From positions 47,494 to 111,493 of the forward strand of contig NZ_JANBVS010000023.1 in the NCBI RefSeq assembly GCF_024586915.1: a stretch of DNA of 64,000 nucleotides. Reading direction: 5' to 3'. Positions within the stretch are counted from its first letter, which is position 1. Each line of letters opens with the position of its first letter. A program made the translations under genes and the position numbers. The notes beneath the pieces are model-generated. The model was given only the letters and a program-made list of their open reading frames with translations. It had not been told where the DNA came from and did no database searches. Origin of the DNA: Bradyrhizobium sp. SRS-191. Its GTDB lineage: Bacteria; Pseudomonadota; Alphaproteobacteria; Rhizobiales; Xanthobacteraceae. Below, piece after piece: positions 16,429 through 24,537 of the stretch.

Positions 16429-16582
16429 GTCGTCCCGGACAAGCCGTGATGCGCGCCAGCGCGTCACGGCGCCGATCCGGGACCCATACGCCGCAGCGGA
16501 CGTGACGGGCACAAAAGCTAATTGCCAGCGTGCCTCAAACATCTCCCTGGGGGTATGGGTCCCGGCTCAAGGCCGGGACGAC
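16429..16582. repeat. Short inverted-repeat element with GTCGTCCCGG ends
   Basis: Ends are GTCGTCCCGG (16429-16438) and its exact complement CCGGGACGAC (16573-16582); just inside, GGGACCCATA and TATGGGTCCC also pair. No open frame of interest inside. It is one of two different elements filling the convergent gap 16314-16785 between crtC and the crtB unit. I recall similar ends as dispersed repeats in Bradyrhizobium; not checked. Confidence 0.65.
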
Positions 16583-16644
16583 AGCGGTGCATGTGGATGC
16601 GCCGGGGCCAATGCTGACAATTCCAGAGTGATGCTGCCGTAGTC

Positions 16645-16790
16645 CGTAGGGTGGGCAAAGGCGCGAGCGCGGCGAAGCCGCGGGCGCGACGTGCCCACCA
16701 TCAGCATCAAACGTGGGGGACGGTGGGCACGGCGCGCGTGCCGATCTGCACTTACCGCCACCATACCGGCGCGCCTTTGCCCACCCTACG
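16645..16790. repeat. MITE-like element with 21-bp perfect terminal inverted repeats
   Basis: 146 bp bounded by 21-bp exact inverted repeats (16645-16665 starts CGTAGGGTGGGCAAAGG; 16770-16790 is its complement). The interior also contains GTGCCCACC and GGTGGGCAC pairs. The right end contains the stop codon of the 49-residue gene at 16786-16935, so the insertion may have supplied its last codons. Confidence 0.75.
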
Positions 16791-16935
16791 AGGACTTCTC
16801 GTGGGCGGCACGTTCCCTCGCCTCGCGCTCGGCGCGCTGGCGGTCGAGGCGGCGGCCCTGCCATTCGAGCACGAGCCAGCCGAGAACGCAGAGCGCGACG
16901 ACGACGAATTCGAGCAGGCCGCCCATCTCGCTCAT
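16786..16935 (-). CDS. Small single-span membrane protein downstream of crtB
   Basis: 49 residues, MSEMGGLLEFVVVALCVLGW at the start forming one membrane helix, then a charged Arg/Glu-rich tail (RRLDRQRAEREARER). ATG preceded by AGGA at 6 bases; 51 bp after the crtB stop on the same strand, so probably the last gene of crtI-crtB. I do not recognise a family. Codon use and a good start argue that it is real. Its TAG lies inside the terminal repeat of the adjacent 146-bp element. Confidence 0.6.
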   Translation of the reverse strand: MSEMGGLLEFVVVALCVLGWLVLEWQGRRLDRQRAEREARERAAHEKSS

Positions 16936-16986
16936 GATGTCCTACTCATGAAGCACGTCTCACGCGCTGTTGAGGCCGCCAGACCG

Positions 16987-18027
16987 TCAAGACGTCCGCG
17001 CCGAGCGCGACAATTGTTCACGCCGCTCCAGCCGCTCGAACAGGTCGATGACCCACAGCGCGCGGTCGTGCATCGTTCGTCGGGGCGGGGCGAGCGCATG
17101 GGGACGCTGCGCATCGGCTGCGACCACGGCGTCGATCAGGATCCGTGCCTCGGGGCGCAGCGGGGCGAGCGAAGGCTGCGCCTGCAGCAGCGAGACCGCG
17201 GCTGCCTTGCCGAGCAGTTGCAGCTTGCGCGACATCGAGACGAAGGCGCGCTGCGACATCGAATCGAACGCGACACGCGCCACTTCGCGGCCGATCTCGG
17301 CATAGATCAGCCGCGCGGCGTGAATACCCGGCCGGCAGGTCCACGGCAGGTCGGCAATGCCGGCCGCAGCGCGCGCATAGAACACGTCGGCGACAGCGAG
17401 CAGCCGGGCGGTAACGCGACCAATTCGGTCATCGAAGAACGGTGCGGCGCGCCAGGTCTCGACGTCGAGACCGGCCTCACGCAGCCATTGCTGCGGCAGA
17501 TACAGCCGGCCATTGCGCGCATCCTCGCCGACGTCGCGGGCGATGTTGGTGAGCTGCATCGCAATGCCGAGATCACAGGCGCGCCCGATCGTCTCGGGGT
17601 CGCGCCGGTGCATCAGCAGCGACATCATCACGCCGACCGTCCCTGCGACGCGCACCGCATAAGCGAGCACGTCGCTCAAGGTCTCGTAGCGGCGCCCCTG
17701 CGCATCCCAGGCAAGACCTTCAAGCAGCGCCTCGGGCAGCCCGCGCGGAATGACGAAATGCGCGACGACGCCGGCGAGCGCCCGATCGACCGGATTGTCG
17801 TCTGGTGCGTCATCATAGATCCGGTCGAGCCGCTCATGCAGAACCTCGACGGCATCGACGCGTCGCGCGGGACCGTCGATCGCATCATCGGCCTCGCGGC
17901 AGAACGCGTAGAGCGCAATCGCTGGATCGCCGACCGATCGGGGCAAGACCTTCGATGCGGCAAAAAACGTCTTCGATCCGCCCCGCAACATCCGCCGACA
18001 GATCGCGATGTCCTCAGCCCAACTCAT
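16987..18027 (-). CDS. crtB: Phytoene synthase
   Basis: 346 residues. Squalene/phytoene synthase motifs: YAFCREADDAID near residue 42 and TNIARDVGEDARNGRLYLP, the two Asp-rich metal sites. Joins two GGPP to phytoene at the membrane surface. The ATG overlaps the crtI stop (ATGA), so it is translationally coupled to crtI. Confidence 0.97.
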   Translation of the reverse strand: MSWAEDIAICRRMLRGGSKTFFAASKVLPRSVGDPAIALYAFCREADDAIDGPARRVDAVEVLHERLDRIYDDAPDDNPVDRALAGVVAHFVIPRGLPEALLEGLAWDAQGRRYETLSDVLAYAVRVAGTVGVMMSLLMHRRDPETIGRACDLGIAMQLTNIARDVGEDARNGRLYLPQQWLREAGLDVETWRAAPFFDDRIGRVTARLLAVADVFYARAAAGIADLPWTCRPGIHAARLIYAEIGREVARVAFDSMSQRAFVSMSRKLQLLGKAAAVSLLQAQPSLAPLRPEARILIDAVVAADAQRPHALAPPRRTMHDRALWVIDLFERLERREQLSRSARTS

Positions 18028-19562
18028 CGCCGCTCCAGCTCATGCGGCGCCGGTACGAGCTCATCGAGCACGCGCGCCGAGGACAACACGCCGGGCAGGC
18101 CTGCGCCGGGATGGGTGCCGGCGCCGACGAGGTACAGCCGCTCGACCTCTTCGCTCTTGTTGTGCGGCCTGAACCACGCGCTCTGCATCAACACCGGCTC
18201 GAGCCCGAACGCCGCTCCGCGATAGGACGACAGGCGATGCTCGAAATCGTCCGGCGTGAGCAAACGCGAGGTCACGATCTGGTTTGCAAGATCGGGCAAT
18301 AGCGATTCGCTCAACGCGGTCTCGATCCGCCTGCGGAACGGCTCGGCGGCAACAGTCCAGTCAATGCCGCTTTCCTGATGCGGCACTGGCGACAGCACGT
18401 AGAACGCATCGCAGCCGTCGGGCGCCAGCGACGGGTCGGTCGCGGTCGGCCGGTGCAGATAGAGGCTGAAATCATCCGCCAGCACCTTGCGGCGGAAGAT
18501 GTCGTCGAGCAGCTCGCGATAGCGCGGGCCGAGCAGGATGGTGTGATGCTCGACGTCGTCGTAGCGGCGCTTCGTGCCGAAATACCAGACGAACAGGCTC
18601 ATCGAGTAGCGCGCGCGATCGATGCGCGCATCGGTCCAGCGCCGCCGCGGCACTGATGGCAGCAGATGCTTGTAGGTCCAGGCGGCGCAGCCGTTGGACA
18701 CGACGACGTCGGCCGCGATCGCCTCGCCCGAGGCGAGCCGCACGCCGGTGGCGACACCGTTCCTGGTGGTGATCTCGGCCACGGGCGCCGAGCACCTCAC
18801 CTTGCCGCCCTGCCCCTCGATGAGACCGACGAGACCCGTCACCAGCGCGCCGGTGCCGCCCATCGCGAAGTGCACGCCCCAGCGGCGTTCGAGATAGGCG
18901 ATCAGGCAATAGATCGAGGTGGTCGTGAACGGATTGCCGCCGATGAGCAGCGGATGGAAGCTGAGGATGATTCGCAGCCGCTCGTCGCGCACATGCTGCG
19001 AGACGAGGCCGTAGACCGAGCGGAAGCTCTGCAGCTTGATCATTGCCGGTGCGATCTTGGCCATGTCGAGCAGCGACAGGAACGGCACGTCGCCGAGCTC
19101 CTCAAAACCCTTCTTGAAGATCGCCTCGCTCGCCTTCATGAAGCGCTCGTAGCCATCGACATCGCCGGGCGAGATCCTGTTCACCTCGGCGCGCATCGCA
19201 ACCGGATCGGCCGAGCAGTCGAAGATCGTGCCGTCGTCGAAGCGGATGCGATAGAACGGCGAGATCGGCTTGAGCGTGACGTCGTCCGACATCCTGCGCC
19301 CGCAGAGCTGCCACAGCTCCTCGAACAGGAACGGCGCGGTGACGATGGTCGGTCCGGCATCGAAGGTGAAGCCGTCCTGGCGATGCACATAGGCGCGGCC
19401 GCCGGGCGCATCGAGCTGCTCGAACACGGTGACGCGATATCCGCGCGCGCCGAGCCGCACCGCCGTAGCGAGGCCGCCGAAGCCGGAGCCGATCACGACC
19501 GCATGCGGCCGGTCTCCGAGCGCAGCCGGAACAGCGGCCTTGATGGTGGAGACGTCGAGCAT
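18024..19562 (-). CDS. crtI: Phytoene desaturase
   Basis: 512 residues. Dinucleotide fold VVIGSGFGGLATAVRLGARG, FEQLDAPGGRAY, and the C-terminal family signature LYLVGAGTHPGAGLPG. It desaturates phytoene to neurosporene or lycopene; with CrtC, CrtD and CrtF present and crtA absent, spirilloxanthin is the expected product. ATG at 19562 chosen; a TTG two codons earlier is possible. A palindromic PpsR box lies 44-61 bp upstream. Confidence 0.97.
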   Translation of the reverse strand: MLDVSTIKAAVPAALGDRPHAVVIGSGFGGLATAVRLGARGYRVTVFEQLDAPGGRAYVHRQDGFTFDAGPTIVTAPFLFEELWQLCGRRMSDDVTLKPISPFYRIRFDDGTIFDCSADPVAMRAEVNRISPGDVDGYERFMKASEAIFKKGFEELGDVPFLSLLDMAKIAPAMIKLQSFRSVYGLVSQHVRDERLRIILSFHPLLIGGNPFTTTSIYCLIAYLERRWGVHFAMGGTGALVTGLVGLIEGQGGKVRCSAPVAEITTRNGVATGVRLASGEAIAADVVVSNGCAAWTYKHLLPSVPRRRWTDARIDRARYSMSLFVWYFGTKRRYDDVEHHTILLGPRYRELLDDIFRRKVLADDFSLYLHRPTATDPSLAPDGCDAFYVLSPVPHQESGIDWTVAAEPFRRRIETALSESLLPDLANQIVTSRLLTPDDFEHRLSSYRGAAFGLEPVLMQSAWFRPHNKSEEVERLYLVGAGTHPGAGLPGVLSSARVLDELVPAPHELERR

Positions 19563-19605
19563 GGCCAAAGCGTAAATTGAAATTGACGCTTTCGCCAGCC
19601 AAAAA

Positions 19606-19623
19606 TGTCAATCTAGTTTGACA
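19606..19623. promoter_or_regulatory. PpsR box upstream of crtI
   Basis: TGTCAATCTAGTTTGACA: TGT-N12-ACA with the fuller palindrome TGTCA...TGACA. It overlaps the last codons of bchO. A weaker half-match CGT-N12-ACG lies at 19571-19588. This implies that crtI-crtB has its own PpsR-controlled promoter within the bch-crt run. Confidence 0.85.
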
Positions 19624-20518
19624 TTTCCTGCTGCGCTGCGAGCACGCCGGCGCGCTCCGCGGCCGCGACGATCAGCTCCGCGACCCGCGCCGGCTGCTCC
19701 TCATGCGCCAAATGGCCAAGTCCATCAAGGAGTTCGAGCTGCGCCTGCGGCACCAATTGGCGCACGCGCCGGGCGACGTCAGGCGTGATGGCGTGGTCGT
19801 GCGTGGCGGCGATCAGCAGCAGCGCCGTCTTCAATCGCGGCAGATCGCGCACCAGCGGATTGAGGTCCCAGTTCGCCATCATCTCCAGCGCGGCGCCCAC
19901 GTGACCGGGGCTGCCGACGAGGCGGCGATACAGCCGCTCGCCATTGGCATCGAGCGTCGAGCCGGTCGCCTTGAGCAGCCGGTGCACCGCCGCCGGATCG
20001 CGGCCGCGCCAGGCGAACAGCCGCGGCACAAACGGGTTCAGCGCCATCATCTTGGCGAGCGGCGACAGGAACTGTGCCGCGACGCCGCCGAACGGCAGGT
20101 AGGCGCCATTGAGGCTGACGATCAGCTTGGGCGCGATCAGGCCGTCGAGCGTCATCCGGGTGAGGATCGCCGCGCCCGCGGAATGACCGATCGCGATCTC
20201 CGGCGAGATCGCGAGCTGCTCGCACAGCGTGGCGAGATCGCGCGACATGCCCGGCAGAGACAGCCGCTGCCAGCTCGGCGTCGAGGTGAAGCCATGGCCG
20301 GAGAGATCGGGCGCGATGATCGTGAAGTGCCTGGCCAGCAGCGGCGCGAGATCGCGCCAGGAATGGGTCGCCGCACCCGTGCCATGCGCCAGCAGCGCGA
20401 CCGGACCCTCGCCCATCACCTGGACGTGCCAGCGTAGGCCGCCGGCGTCGACGAAGCGGCTTGCGTCGCGGTTAGGCCAGGTGCGGCCGTCGATGCTCCA
20501 ACTCGGCTTGTCGCTCAT
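19613..20518 (-). CDS. bchO: BchO, Mg-chelatase-associated alpha/beta hydrolase
   Basis: 301 residues of alpha/beta hydrolase fold: oxyanion loop LLAHGTGAATHSW, nucleophile elbow AIGHSAGAAI (GHSAG), and a late LDGLGHLAHEE with the catalytic His. BchO is found with bchI and bchD across purple bacteria and is thought to help Mg insertion into protoporphyrin IX; its reaction is not settled. Lies 45 bp after a second, distinct hydrolase gene. Confidence 0.93.
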   Translation of the reverse strand: MSDKPSWSIDGRTWPNRDASRFVDAGGLRWHVQVMGEGPVALLAHGTGAATHSWRDLAPLLARHFTIIAPDLSGHGFTSTPSWQRLSLPGMSRDLATLCEQLAISPEIAIGHSAGAAILTRMTLDGLIAPKLIVSLNGAYLPFGGVAAQFLSPLAKMMALNPFVPRLFAWRGRDPAAVHRLLKATGSTLDANGERLYRRLVGSPGHVGAALEMMANWDLNPLVRDLPRLKTALLLIAATHDHAITPDVARRVRQLVPQAQLELLDGLGHLAHEEQPARVAELIVAAAERAGVLAAQQEMSN

Positions 20519-20563
20519 GCCGACGACCTGTTCGGACGGCGCGCGCCCCCGCGCCGCTGCGGC

Positions 20564-21532
20564 TCACGCGCCGGCGGCGCGCGCCAGGAAATCATCGTAG
20601 CCCGCGATGACTTTATCAAGCTGTTCGAAATGCGGCATCGCCCCGGTTTGCATCACCTGGATGGTCCAGTTCGGCAGCCCCTCGACGGCGTGCTTGCCTT
20701 TGTAATCGACGAAATCGCCGCGCACGCCGTGCACCATCCAGACCGGCATCGCCAGTGCCTGGTAAAGCTTCAGGGCATGGGCGCTGAACAGATAGCCGGA
20801 GACGAAGGAATACGGCGCATTCTCCGCGCCCGGCTGATGCGTGGTGATGTAGTCGTACTCCAGAAGGCCCTCGTCGATGTCCTTGCGGCCGAAGGTCTTC
20901 TGCAGGAAGAAACGGATGCTGGCGCGTGACGTCAGCAGGGTGAAGAAGCCGTGCTTCCACAGCGGCACGTTGAGAATGTTGCGGACCCACGGCATGGCCC
21001 GCGTCGCATCCTTATTGCCCGCCTTCTTGGCTGCGGCCTCAGCGCGGCGGTCGAAGCCGGTCGGGCTGACCAGCGCCAGGGTGCGAAACAGGTTGGGTGC
21101 CTCGGTGCCGGCGCGAGCCGCGAATTCGCAGCTGAGCGACAGTGCGATCGCATCGATCGCGACATCGCCGTGACGGCGACGAATCTCATTGGCCGCGAGC
21201 AGGATCGCATCGGTCATGATGCGCGGCGTGTAGACGCGGTCGGCCCGGTCCGACAGGCCGAAGCCCGGCAGGTCGAGGGCGTAGACCGGACGCATCGTCC
21301 GATAATGCTCGAACAGCGGCCTCATCTCGTAGGCGGTCGCCGCCGCATTGACGCTGTGGATCAGCAGCAGCGGCCGTTGCTCGGAAGCTCCGGGAAGATC
21401 CTCGCCATAGCAGGTAATGCGGCCGACACGGGCGTCTGTGAGCTCGAAACGCGGCGCCGCCAGCGGCGGCGGCATCGTCACGGCGCGCGAGACCGCCGCA
21501 GGGTCACTCTGTGTGGTCGAGGCGACCTGCAT
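20564..21532 (-). CDS. Alpha/beta hydrolase of unknown role inside the bchID-bchO run
   Basis: 322 residues, ATG with AGGAG upstream. Fold signs: LLLIHSVNAAATAYEMRPL (HG replaced by HS in the oxyanion loop), DLPGFGLSDR, and GAMPHFEQLD with a candidate catalytic His. The nucleophile elbow reads AIALSLSCEFAA, i.e. A-L-S-L-S instead of G-x-S-x-G; the central Ser is kept. It sits 131 bp after bchD and 45 bp before bchO, same strand. I know of no named photosynthesis gene of this type at this place. It is not a recent copy of bchO, as the sequences differ throughout. Role is unassigned. Confidence 0.85.
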   Translation of the reverse strand: MQVASTTQSDPAAVSRAVTMPPPLAAPRFELTDARVGRITCYGEDLPGASEQRPLLLIHSVNAAATAYEMRPLFEHYRTMRPVYALDLPGFGLSDRADRVYTPRIMTDAILLAANEIRRRHGDVAIDAIALSLSCEFAARAGTEAPNLFRTLALVSPTGFDRRAEAAAKKAGNKDATRAMPWVRNILNVPLWKHGFFTLLTSRASIRFFLQKTFGRKDIDEGLLEYDYITTHQPGAENAPYSFVSGYLFSAHALKLYQALAMPVWMVHGVRGDFVDYKGKHAVEGLPNWTIQVMQTGAMPHFEQLDKVIAGYDDFLARAAGA

Positions 21533-21663
21533 GGCCTGCTCCTGTATGATGCATTCGTGTCGAGTGGCGCGATCATCGGCCGCCGAGACGGAGCATAGCG
21601 ATGACTAGCCGGCTTGTCAGTCGTCGTTGGGAACGCGTCCTGACGCCAGGGGTTCCACGCTGC

Positions 21664-23403
21664 TCAGGCGCGGCCTGTTTCGGCCATGACGGCGCGCGAC
21701 AATCGCGTGGCGTCGGCATGAGGAAGCGCGACATAGCGCGCATGCATCGCACCGGCGAGCTGCGCCGCCTTCTCCTGCGGGCGCGGCGAGGAATCGACCA
21801 GCACGACCGGGATGCCGGTGAGCGCGAGCTGCTTGGCGGCGACCAGCGCCTCCGCCTCGGCCTCACTGCGGCCGCCACCATTGCGCGCGACATTGCCGCG
21901 GCCGTCCGTCATAAGCACGATGGTCGGCGCCTGGCCCTTGGCCTTCACGGCGAGGGCGAGCTCGGTTGCGGCGAAGATCGCGGATGACAACGGCGTGCCG
22001 CCGCCGCCCGGCAAGCCGGCGAGGCTGCGCTTGGCGCGCGTCAGCGAGCGCGTCGGCGGCAGCAGCAGTTCGGCCGTCCTGCCGCGAAACGCGATCAGCG
22101 CCACCTCGTCACGGCGGATGTAGCATTCGGCGAGCAGCAGCTCGACGGCCCCCTTCACTTCGGCCAGCCGCTGCAGCGCCGACGAGCCGGAAGCGTCGAC
22201 AACGAAAATGGTCGTGGTGCCGGAGCGCTGCTTGAAGCGGGTGATGCGGATGTCGTCCTTGTGCACGATCAGCCGGCCGCCCTTGCCCGCGCGTCGCGTC
22301 CTCCGCCGCAGCGGCTGCCACGGCGCTGCCGCGCGAAGAGTCTCGAGCACGTTGAGGCGCGCGCCGGCCCGCCACTCGCCGCGCCGCGCGCCGATCGGAC
22401 GGCCGCGCTTCGGGGCCTTCTGCGCGGTGCCCTGCCGGCCGGCGCTGCTCGATCGCGTGCGCATCGCCCGCTCGTCCTGAAGGCGCTTCAAGAGATCGGC
22501 GGGAATGGCAGCCTGCGCTGCTTCGAGCACGCGGTCTTCGAGCGGACCGTCATCGCTGCGATCGTCCTCCGCGCTCTCGGCCTGATCGTTCTGCGGCTCC
22601 GGCGCCTCGTTGCTATCGGCATCGTCCTCATTGGCAGGCAGCCGCGTGGCGCGTGGCGCCAGCACCAGCCGCGCGGCGCAGGCGATGTGCTGCTCGGCGA
22701 CGATCGTCTCGCCGTCGAGGGCGGCTGCGATGCGGGCCACACGACAGGCCAGCAACGGCGCGCGCAGCGAGTCGATGCCGAGCGCCACCGCCGTCGTCGT
22801 CAGCGCGACGATCGCGTCGTCGGACAGACGGACCTTCGACAGCAGCGCGCGCGCCGCGATGACGTCCGACGATGTGAACAGGCTCTCGCCGAGATCGGCA
22901 CGGGCGACAATGCCGAGATCGAGATGGCAGGCCAAACGATCCGCCAAGGCAGGCGACACGCGCTCATCATCGATCCCTTCGTCGAGCGCGATCAGGCCGA
23001 AGCGCCCCGGCGCGCGCAGCGACAGCCCATCGCGCTCGATACTGATCCAGCCGGTGTCGAGCGCGACGGCGAGATGAGCAACCGTCGATGGCGAGATGCG
23101 TTCGGCCATCACGGCGATCAGCACGCCGCCATCAGTCTCGGCGAGCAACCCGCGCTGCATCACCGGACGTCCTGCCTGCAAGGTGGCGGCGAGATCGAGA
23201 CCGCCCAGCAGGCGATCGTCGGAGATAGACGGCGGTAGCTTACGCAGCTGTACCGACGGCGGTATCAGCTCGCGCAAAAGCTCCAGCCATTGCTCGCGCA
23301 CGGGACCTGCTCCTGCACGCACCAGCACCGATGCAGAACAGTCGATCGCGGCCAGCGCGGCCGCGATCATCGCATCGGCCCAGATCGCGGCACCGTCGCT
23401 CAC
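21664..23403 (-). CDS. bchD: Magnesium chelatase subunit D
   Basis: 579 residues from GTG, which overlaps the bchI stop (GTGA). N-terminal AAA-like half without an intact P-loop, an acidic linker (EDDADSNEAPEPQNDQAES near residue 270), and a C-terminal von Willebrand A domain with MIDAS motif VVDASGSSALQ. It bridges BchI and BchH in ATP-driven Mg insertion into protoporphyrin IX. bchH is not in the window. Confidence 0.96.
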   Translation of the reverse strand: MSDGAAIWADAMIAAALAAIDCSASVLVRAGAGPVREQWLELLRELIPPSVQLRKLPPSISDDRLLGGLDLAATLQAGRPVMQRGLLAETDGGVLIAVMAERISPSTVAHLAVALDTGWISIERDGLSLRAPGRFGLIALDEGIDDERVSPALADRLACHLDLGIVARADLGESLFTSSDVIAARALLSKVRLSDDAIVALTTTAVALGIDSLRAPLLACRVARIAAALDGETIVAEQHIACAARLVLAPRATRLPANEDDADSNEAPEPQNDQAESAEDDRSDDGPLEDRVLEAAQAAIPADLLKRLQDERAMRTRSSSAGRQGTAQKAPKRGRPIGARRGEWRAGARLNVLETLRAAAPWQPLRRRTRRAGKGGRLIVHKDDIRITRFKQRSGTTTIFVVDASGSSALQRLAEVKGAVELLLAECYIRRDEVALIAFRGRTAELLLPPTRSLTRAKRSLAGLPGGGGTPLSSAIFAATELALAVKAKGQAPTIVLMTDGRGNVARNGGGRSEAEAEALVAAKQLALTGIPVVLVDSSPRPQEKAAQLAGAMHARYVALPHADATRLSRAVMAETGRA

Positions 23404-24446
23404 GGCGCGAACAGCTCATTGAGCGCGCGCTCGACCCGTACCGACGAGCCGGAATCGTCGAGCGGATTGCGCCGGAGACGGTGCCGTAGCGCCATCGGTG
23501 CGACCGTCTTGAGATGGCTATCATCGACCGCCTTGGCCCCATCCAGCGCCGCTGCCGCGCGCGCCGCGCGCATCAGGGTGAGCTCGCCGCGTAGACCATC
23601 GGTGCCGAGTGCCATGCAGAGGCGTGCGGCCTGCTCCAGCTCGCGATCGGCGACCTTGACCGAACCGATATGCTCGCGCGCGGCGAGAATCCGCTTGCGC
23701 TGCTTGGCCTCCTCCTTCTCCCAATGCGCGACGAAGGCCGCGGAATCCGTCTCGAAGGAGTCGCGCCGCTTGATCACCTCGATGCGCGTCGGCAGATCGC
23801 CGGGCGTCTTCACCTCGACCGAAAGCCCGAACCGATCCAGCAGTTGCGGCCGCAACTCACCCTCCTCCGGATTGCCGGTGCCGACCAGCACGAGCCGCGC
23901 GGGGTGGCGGATGCTGAGACCGTCGCGCTCGACGACGTTCTCACCGGAGGCGGCGACGTCGAGCAGCAGGTCGACGAGATGATCCTCCAAGAGATTGACC
24001 TCGTCGATATAGAGAAAGCCGCGATTGGCGCGCGCGAGCAGCCCGGGCTCGAACGACTTCTCGCCATGCGCCAGTGCACGCTCCAGATCGAGCGCGCCGA
24101 CGACGCGATCCTCGGTGGCGCCGAGCGGCAGGTCGATCACGGGCACGGGCACCTGATGCGCCTTCAGCGCGGCCGGCTTCTTGCCCTTGCCGGCTGGCTT
24201 GGAGCGCGCGCGGCATTGCGCGCATTGCGCGGCGGCATCGGCCGGATCGCATTGATAGGGGCAGCCGACCACGGCGCTCATCGGCGGCAAAAGCGCGGCC
24301 AGCGCACGCACGGCGGTGGACTTGCCGGCGCCGCGATCGCCGAATGCCAGCACGCCGCCGACCTTGGGATCGACGGCGGCAATCATCAGCGCCAGCTTCA
24401 TCTCGTCCTGGCCGACAATGGCCGAGAACGGAAAGGCAATTCCCAT
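23400..24446 (-). CDS. bchI: Magnesium chelatase ATPase subunit I
   Basis: 348 residues starting MGIAFPFSAIVGQDEMK. AAA+ ATPase with Walker A FGDRGAGKST, Walker B FLYIDEVNLLE and a CxxCxxC-like insert (DPADAAAQCAQCRAR). Forms the ATPase ring that drives Mg chelation. GGGGA lies upstream of the ATG; a start at 24461 is possible. First photosynthesis gene after hutU, 83 bp away on the same strand, with no PpsR box in that gap. Confidence 0.95.
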   Translation of the reverse strand: MGIAFPFSAIVGQDEMKLALMIAAVDPKVGGVLAFGDRGAGKSTAVRALAALLPPMSAVVGCPYQCDPADAAAQCAQCRARSKPAGKGKKPAALKAHQVPVPVIDLPLGATEDRVVGALDLERALAHGEKSFEPGLLARANRGFLYIDEVNLLEDHLVDLLLDVAASGENVVERDGLSIRHPARLVLVGTGNPEEGELRPQLLDRFGLSVEVKTPGDLPTRIEVIKRRDSFETDSAAFVAHWEKEEAKQRKRILAAREHIGSVKVADRELEQAARLCMALGTDGLRGELTLMRAARAAAALDGAKAVDDSHLKTVAPMALRHRLRRNPLDDSGSSVRVERALNELFAP

Positions 24447-24518
24447 GAGCGTCCCCTGCATCGCGGCATCTCGGCCGCGTTTGACGGCATGAGACCACAA
24501 TCAGGGGCCGCTCTTCAA

Positions 24519-24537
24519 CCCGTCAACGGTTAACGGG
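24519..24537. promoter_or_regulatory. Palindrome at the hutU-bchI junction
   Basis: CCCGTCAACGGTTAACGGG, an imperfect 19-bp palindrome over the hutU stop. It could be a weak hairpin at the end of the hut transcript or an operator in front of bchI. No T-run follows on the transcribed strand. Confidence 0.4.

Noticed and set aside
21533..21663. Possible PpsR box in the bchD-hydrolase gap
   Set aside because: TGT triplets are present, but none has ACA at 12-base spacing.
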